From Valencia hispanica (taxonomy: Eukaryota > Chordata > Actinopteri > Cyprinodontiformes > Valenciidae), in NCBI GenBank assembly GCA_963556495.2, contig OY747721.1, positions 13,150,649 through 13,214,648 on the forward strand: a stretch of 64,000 nt of DNA. Reading direction: 5' to 3'. The first letter of the stretch is position 1, and every line of letters starts with the position of its first letter. The position numbers were made by a program, and so were the translations under genes. This document shows, piece after piece, positions 58,080 through 64,000 of this stretch. Under the pieces are notes generated by a model. It searched no databases. It saw only the letters and a list, made by a program, of their open reading frames with translations, and was not told the origin of the DNA.

Positions 58080-60062
58080 GATGGTTTTCTGAATTTTCAG
58101 ACTGGTGAGTGTAAATTGAGTCTGTAAACTCAGTTGGGTTTAGTCTGGACTTTGGTCTGGGCCAATCAAACACACAAATATACTATGCAAAAGCATTGTA
58201 ATACCGGTTGCATGTTTAGGTGAAAGGTAAACCTCTGGCCCAGTCTCAAGACTTTTGCAGTCCCCAACAGGTTTTTCCCCCAAGGTTGGCCTATTTTTAG
58301 GCCATCTTCCATTCCCCTGCTGAAGAAAAGCATCCCCATAGTACAATGCCGCTCTTACTGTATTGAGATGGTATGTTTGGGGTGATGCGCAATGTTGGCT
58401 TCCCACCACATGTGGCGTTTTGCATATAAGCCAAAAACCAAAATTTTCGGCCCATCCACACGAAGCCGGTGCGTTCCCTATCCAATAATTTTTTTTCCTC
58501 ATTCAAAAAAAAAATTCCGTAAACACGGCGTCGTCTCAAGAAGTATCTGCGTCCACACGAAACCACTGAAACCGACTGAAAACTGTTTAGTATATATGCC
58601 AGATCAGTATGGGGTGCTGTGATTCTGCCACAGAGATACGCTATACACAGAGAAGAAGACTTTGAGCATGCGCATAACCTTGCGCGCTGTATACAAACCA
58701 AGAATAAATTTATAACAAATCAATAGATTTTGCTGTAATAAAGCTAGTAGGCTTAGTAGCTTCTGTAGCACGAACAAAATCATGTAGTCCGCCATTATTG
58801 TTGTTGCAGTTACGAGTGAAGCAGCCGACACGTGATGTGATGACATCATCGTTTCACAAAATATACGGATTGGCTGTACACATGAAACCGCAAGGGTGTC
58901 GTTTTCAGATTTATCTACTTTGGGCCCCGGTTTCAAAAAATAGCGGTTTCAGTACCCGAAAACGCGGGATCCGTGTGGACGAAACGCTAATACGATAAAA
59001 AATGCATACGTATACAGTGAAACACGTCTCCGTGTGGACAGGCCCTTAGTCTCACTTTACCAGAGCACCAGCCTGTGTATAATTTATGTGCCTCTATTTA
59101 CTTCCCCAAGACACTTTTAAGTCCTACATGGCTCTCTGTGTCTACTTTGACTTTCCTCTCTTTCACAATCCATTATACCATGACCAATTTACTTTACACC
59201 ATTCCTCTGCTTTTAGTTTTTTTTAATAATCCCACACCACCATTTCTCAGAACAGTCGCTCAAATCTACCCTGGTTTAGAAAAAAAAAAAAAACACTATA
59301 GACCTCTGCTTTCAAAGCCATGCAAGCGTGTTAAATATCACCCAGAGTTTTGGTCCTGTTATGTGTCAAATCCTGTTAAGGTCTAAATCATTTAACTGGG
59401 AAAGAATAACCTTTTTTGCACCAGCTAGCTGCTGGCTTTGAATACATTTAGAACAACAGCCATGAGGGATATGCAGACTTTATGACCGGCACGAGTTATT
59501 CTAGGAATTGCATGTGCCAAACCCAAGTAGCCATGTTTTATATGCGAGGACAGTTGTGCAGCAGATGACAATTGTGTTAGTGATGCCCTAACTGCTCCAA
59601 TATAGCCAGCAAGGTCAGACTGGTGCTGTCAAATCAATGTTTTCCTTCACACTTATAGTATTTAAAATTACTTCTTTGTTTGAAAACATTCTGGTAATGC
59701 CCCCCTTTTATGTGGTGGCATTAAAACTCTGCTTTTCCACTCTTCTATAGTACATTTTTTAAACATGCACTGCTTCCCATTATTCATGTAAAAGCATGAA
59801 AGTAAAGATGCCCAGAGACTGAAAAAAATATCACTTTGCTCATCAGGTGAGTATGCAAATGGTGTGTCTTCTCTCTGGATAGAGGAATATTTGTTGTTCA
59901 ATTTGTCTCATCCAACAGTTTTACTGTTAGTACTTCCACTTTATGATTATGCGCTACTTTGTTTTGGTCTATTAAATAAAATCCCAATAAAATAGATTAA
60001 AGTTTGTAGCTGTAATCTGTAAAAATGTGAGAAATCTGAATACTTTTGCAAGGCACTATTCT
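58080..60062. mobile_element. Degraded Tc1-like transposon split by a MITE
   Basis: The left part includes CTGGACTTTGGTCTGGGCCA (about 58145) and GCAATGTTGGCTTCCCACCA (about 58389). After the MITE it resumes TAGTCTCACTTTACCAGAGCA (59047) and ends CTTTTGCAAGGCAC near 60057. It has no coding potential. Confidence 0.65.
58448..59045. mobile_element. MITE with CCATCCACACG / CGTGTGGAC inverted ends
   Basis: GGCCCATCCACACGAAGCCG at the left and CTCCGTGTGGACAGGCCC at the right are imperfect inverted repeats. The interior repeats GTCCACACGAAACC and AAAACGCGGGATCCGTGTGG. It interrupts the Tc1 relic. It resembles fish hAT-type MITEs; no clear target duplication. Confidence 0.6.
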
Positions 60063-60724
60063 ATGTCCTTTAGAGTTTGGCTGGGTTTACATGGTAAAGG
60101 AGACAGTTTCTCCAAATGTGAAGCTTCTATATAATGTAAGGGAGGAAAAGCAAGTAAATGCCATGTTTTGACAAAAGCCTTGGAATGAAAGTTTCTTAAA
60201 CATGTGGCAACATGCAGTTGTACTTTTTTATTTATTTTATTTTTTACATTTTTTGGTGTACATTAAAGGCCTGATGAATTAAACTGAATTTTATGTTTTT
60301 AATTTTTAACAAAACATTAAGAAATAAATTTAGTGCCGAGATGAAATTGTTCTTGTTAAGTCATGATATTTTTCTACTAAACAAAGTCTTTAAAAACCTG
60401 TAGATTCTGATGTTCCATAGCAATTAGCTTATCAATCATGTAGCATTTGCATCCAATTTATTTACATATTTAATTCTCTCAATTTTTGTGTTTGATCACA
60501 TAAACTATATTTTAATTTGCTCAAATTTCCAATTAAGCTGTTTTTATCCTAAGAAAGAAAAACCGGTCAGAAATGTTACCTTTCAAGGTTTTATTCCTGT
60601 GCTAAAATTCTGAAGCTGTTTAAGGACAACAGCTGACAAAATCCTCCGATAACCATTGCATGATAACAGAAGTGAGGTGGAGAAACAGTGGAGAATATTT
60701 GTGTTGTATATTTAGATATATATA

Positions 60725-62025
60725 TTCAGAGATATATATTCAGTATCTGGTGTGGCCACCAGCTGCTTGAAGTTGAAGCTGCTTGCATCTCCTCCTCATG
60801 GACTGGATCAGATTTGTCAGTTCTTGCTGTGAGATGTTACCCCACTCTTCCACCAAGGCACTTGCAAGTTCCTGGACATTTCTGGGGGGAATGGCCCCAG
60901 CCCTCACCCTGCGATCCAACAGGACCCAGACGTGCTCAATAGGATTGAGAGCCATGGCAGAACACTGACATTGCTGTCATGCAAAAACTCACGCACAGAA
61001 CGAGCAGTATGGCTGGTGGCATTGTCCTGCTGGAGGATCATGTCCGGATGAGCATGCATAAAGGGTACCACATGATGGAGGAGGATGTCTTCCCTGTACC
61101 GCAAGGCATTGAGATTGCCTGCAATGACAACAAGCTCAGTCCGATGGTGATGTGATATACCGCCCCAGACCATGATGGACCCCCCACCTCCAAATTGATC
61201 CCGCTCCAGGGTACAGGCCTCGGTGTAACGCTCATTCCTTCGACGATAAACACGAATCCGTCCATCACCCCTGATGAAACAAAACCGTGACTCATCAGTG
61301 AAGAGCACTTTTTGCCACTCCTGTCTGGTCCAGCAAAGGTGGGTTTGTGCCCATAGGCGGCGTTGTTGCTGCTGATGTCTGGTAAGGACCTGCCTTACAA
61401 CATGCCTACAAGCCCTCAGTCCAGCCTCTCTCAGCCTATTGCGGACAGTCTGAGCACTGATGGAGGGATTGTGTGTTCCTGGTTTGACTCGGGCAGTTGT
61501 TGTGGCCATCCTGTACCTGTCACGCAGGTGTGATATTCAGATGTACCGATCCTGTGCAGGTGTTGTTACACGTGGTCTTCCACTGCGAGGATGATCAGCT
61601 GTCCTTCCTGTCTCCCTGTAGCGCTGTCTTAGGCATCTCACAGTGCGGACATGGCAATTTATTGCCCTAGCCACATCAGCAGTCCTCATGCCTCCCTGCA
61701 GCATGCCTAATGCCCATTCACGCAGATGAGCAGGGACCCTGGTCATCTTTCTTTGGGTGTTTTTCACACTCGGTAGACAAGTCTCTTTAGTGTCCTGCGT
61801 TTTTAGAACTGTGACCTTAAATGCCTACTTTCTGTAAGCTGTTAAGGTCTTAATGACCATTCCACAGGTGCATGTTAATTAATTGATTATGGTTAATTGA
61901 ACATGCATGGAAAACATTGTTTAAACCCTTTACAATGAAGATCTGTAAAGTTATTTGGATTTTTAAAACATTATTGTTGAAATACACAGTCCTGAAAAAG
62001 GGACGTTTCTTTTTTTGCTGAGTTT
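60725..62025 (-). mobile_element. Tc1-like transposon, 3'-truncated, recently inactivated
   Basis: The transposase end is at 62025 (CAGTCCTGAAAAAGGGACG on the plus strand reads into the terminal repeat with a TTTTTTTGCTGAG end). The opposite end stops abruptly near 60725 in AT-rich sequence without a matching terminal repeat. It encodes a transposase broken by one stop and one frame change. Confidence 0.8.
60740..61767 (-). pseudogene. Tc1/mariner transposase, one nonsense codon and one frameshift
   Basis: Read from 61767: MKNTQRKMTRVPAHLREWAL begins a paired-type helix-turn-helix DNA-binding region (TADVARAINCHVRTVRCLRQ, SGRPRVTTP), then a TGA at 61539-61537. The same frame continues at 61509 with NRLREAGLRACRHVVRQVLT, LFTDESRFCFI (first Asp), GGGGSIMVWGGIS and MILQQDNATSHTARSV (second Asp). 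Near 60960 the frame shifts; the third acid lies in ALNPIEHVWVLLDRR (60955 onward). So all three DD34E acids survive, split over two frames. Cut-and-paste transposition is the family function. This copy is inactive. Confidence 0.85.
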
Positions 62026-62029
62026 ATAT

Positions 62030-63310
62030 GTGCACACAGTACATCTGAATTGGTGGCATGTGCAGACACAGCAGTCACCAAGCTTCTAGGAGAAATGTTG
62101 AACTAGATTGTGATGTGAAAAGCAGCTTATGTCTAAAACTTCTCAAAAAGTTAAAACAAACCAGGAAAGTATTTATTTGACAATGTCTGTGCACAACACT
62201 GATTCTAACAGCAACTCTTAAGATACCAAAAGGATGCAGCATAACTTTGTGTGATAATTTCGGACCCGTAAGAAAGCATAGAAATGCTTAAAACAAAACC
62301 AGATTTACCCTCTTCACTGTAGAAATTACCAGTCTGGGCCAAATGGTTTTACTTTGCCATAGAGTTGTTAAAAACAGAACAAAGGTTTACCATCAAGACC
62401 AGTCAAAACTCAGATTGAGATCTAATTGGCTGTAGTTGCCTCTCATGCCATTCTTTTCTGTCTCTGCGTAGGGTTTGCATGCCCCAAATAGTTTGTTTCT
62501 TGATAGTTTATTGAATGATTGATTAGAAATTGGAGTCTCCAAGAGTTGTTTTGCTACGCATGTGCATGTAAAAAATGTACCATAATTTGTGAGGTTAATG
62601 TGGGCAGATATTCCAGTCTGTGTGTAGGCAAAGTTGATTATCCCTGTCTCCTTCTGTGGCATTTGTAATCTCTGTTCAGCAGTCAGCAGACATGCCATGT
62701 ATTCACGTTTGTTTTCTGCTTTCAATTAGTCTATTGAAACCAAAGTCGATTGAGCTGTTGTTGGGTTATTTTGTTCTCATTTGCCAAGCTTTTGGTTATT
62801 TTAATGCATGACTTTTGTCTTATTGTTAATATGCGAGTTAAATATTACAAGAATATTGGATCTGTTTTCTGGCACAGATTAATGAAACCTGTGTGAGAAG
62901 TCTTCAGGGTTATAGAGCACTTCATATGCAGTGTTTGGATTCAGAGGCTTGCCTCTAAAAATCCACCTCAGCTTTAACGTCATGATTTAATCAGCACAGT
63001 GTGGCTGGAAAAAAGACAGAACCTTGGAATCTGTGGAAACCATTAGCAGAAAGGCATCTTTGTCTCTTTCTTTTACCGGCTGCTTCATGGCTTCTGTGGG
63101 CCTTTAAAAAGGAGTTTTAGGCACCGTCTTGATCCATAAAGATCAGTTTTTGAAATCAAGGCCAGATGAGGTATAACTTAGATTTTCAGCTAACCTCATG
63201 GGTGAAGCTTGGTGGTTTGGTCTATATATATATATATTTTTTTATATTTATGTGCAAAAATCTGTTCTAAAACAGTGTATACATGTATATTAATAAGTAA
63301 AGTTGAACTT
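62030..63310. other. pald1 intron 17, no gene recognised
   Basis: No exon matching the expected paladin C-terminus and no repeat with clear ends. A TA tract occurs at 63222-63237. Confidence 0.4.
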
Positions 63311-63319
63311 GTGCATTTT

Positions 63320-63460
63320 AAACATCCATCCATCCATCCATTTTCTGTACCCGTCCATCCTAATGCAGGGTTGCGGGGGGGCTGGTGCCTATCTCCAGCG
63401 ATCATGGGGCGAGAGGCGGGGTACACCCTGTACAGGTCACCAGTCCATCGCAGGCATTTT
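63320..63460. repeat. Dispersed fish repeat with (ATCC)n start
   Basis: CATCCATCCATCCATTTTCTG is followed by GGGGCTGGTGCCTATCTCCAG and GAGAGGCGGGGTACACCCTG, then GTCACCAGTCCATCGCAGG. This is a common teleost repeat; an older copy lies at 2585-2680. Confidence 0.65.
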
Positions 63461-63469
63461 AAACACCTG

Positions 63470-64000
63470 AGAGTTAAAGTTAGAATATTACATAAGAGAT
63501 GTGTTGACTTAAACTATTTAACTTTGTGACTTTTGCTGTAACTTTTAATAAGTTACACAGTAAAAATGCTCGCAGGATTAGAGTATTATGGGGAAAAAGA
63601 AAATCACTAAAATTTAGCTGTTCGTTGTATTAAGGGCTGGAGATACACAGCAACACTGAGTGAAATGATAATACAGTAAGATTGTGGTTTTTTCACCGAC
63701 TGTTTGTCATTCACAATGTTGCAAAAAACCCAACATAATTTTTACTCTCTGACCTAAATAGACCAAAGTCTTGAAAATGGCACATTTTGTGTTTTGAATT
63801 AAAAATAAAAATATTTGAATCCTTTTAATATGTTGTCAATTAGGTGCTTTTTAATCTGTACTTCCCATTGCCTTTCTTAAAAACGATATAGTTATGTTTT
63901 TAAGCAGTGGTCTGAAACAAAATTACAGAACGACAAAATCAGTAAGGTGAGTTTTGTTCATCTTCATCACAGAGAATAATTGCTTACACAGGTGGGCTAT
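63470..64000. other. Window end, nothing recognised
   Basis: AT-rich intronic DNA. No supported exon before the window ends. Confidence 0.4.

Noticed and set aside
58297..58936. Minus-strand ORFs of 110-134 codons
   Set aside because: They lie in a decayed Tc1 and a MITE and read across the junction of the two elements.

Overview
The window is vertebrate genomic DNA, most likely from a ray-finned (teleost) fish. It is AT-rich, its two protein-coding genes are split into many exons, and the space between exons is full of fish-type Tc1/mariner, hAT and Kolobok-like elements, L2-type LINEs and a sushi-like LTR element. I saw no bacterial features, CRISPR arrays, rRNA or tRNA genes. The species cannot be named from the sequence alone.

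Two host genes are supported. (1) A complete nodal-type TGF-beta ligand lies on the minus strand. It has three exons (6351-6087, 3613-2895, 1966-1814), encodes 378 aa, has a TATA box at 6409-6416, and has a cluster of three FoxH1-type sites in intron 1. (2) Seventeen coding exons of paladin (pald1) lie on the plus strand, from 28876 to 46072. They encode 765 residues and carry both CX5R phosphatase-like signatures. The last roughly 100 residues expected from the family were not found and presumably lie beyond 64000. The divergent nodal/paladin pair matches the mammalian NODAL-PALD1 arrangement, which is why the ligand is tentatively called ndr2 (cyclops type).

Layout. 1-1813: a hAT element and the nodal 3' flank. 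1814-6420: nodal. 6421-28875: intergenic DNA with degraded Tc1 elements, a TIR-bounded Tc1-like element (10656-12330), a nearly perfect 239-bp-armed palindrome (21714-22234), nested MITEs, a candidate upstream coding exon (23893-23954) that joins pald1 in frame, a SAP-domain ORF fragment and a perfect (ATCC)44 microsatellite. 28876-46072: pald1 exons and their introns. 46073-64000: the large pald1 intron following exon 17. It holds a Kolobok-like MITE, a very young LTR retrotransposon with identical LTRs (48075-50123), a nearly intact L2-type LINE (about 52800-57547), a degraded Tc1 carrying a MITE, and a damaged Tc1 transposon (60725-62025).

The most unusual items are four. The non-autonomous LTR element appears to prime itself and carries a repeat-built proline-rich ORF. 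The LINE has ORF1 and ORF2 in one frame separated by a single UGA, and ORF2 has no AUG before its endonuclease domain. The palindrome has one mismatch in 239 bp. The FoxH1-site cluster lies in nodal intron 1.
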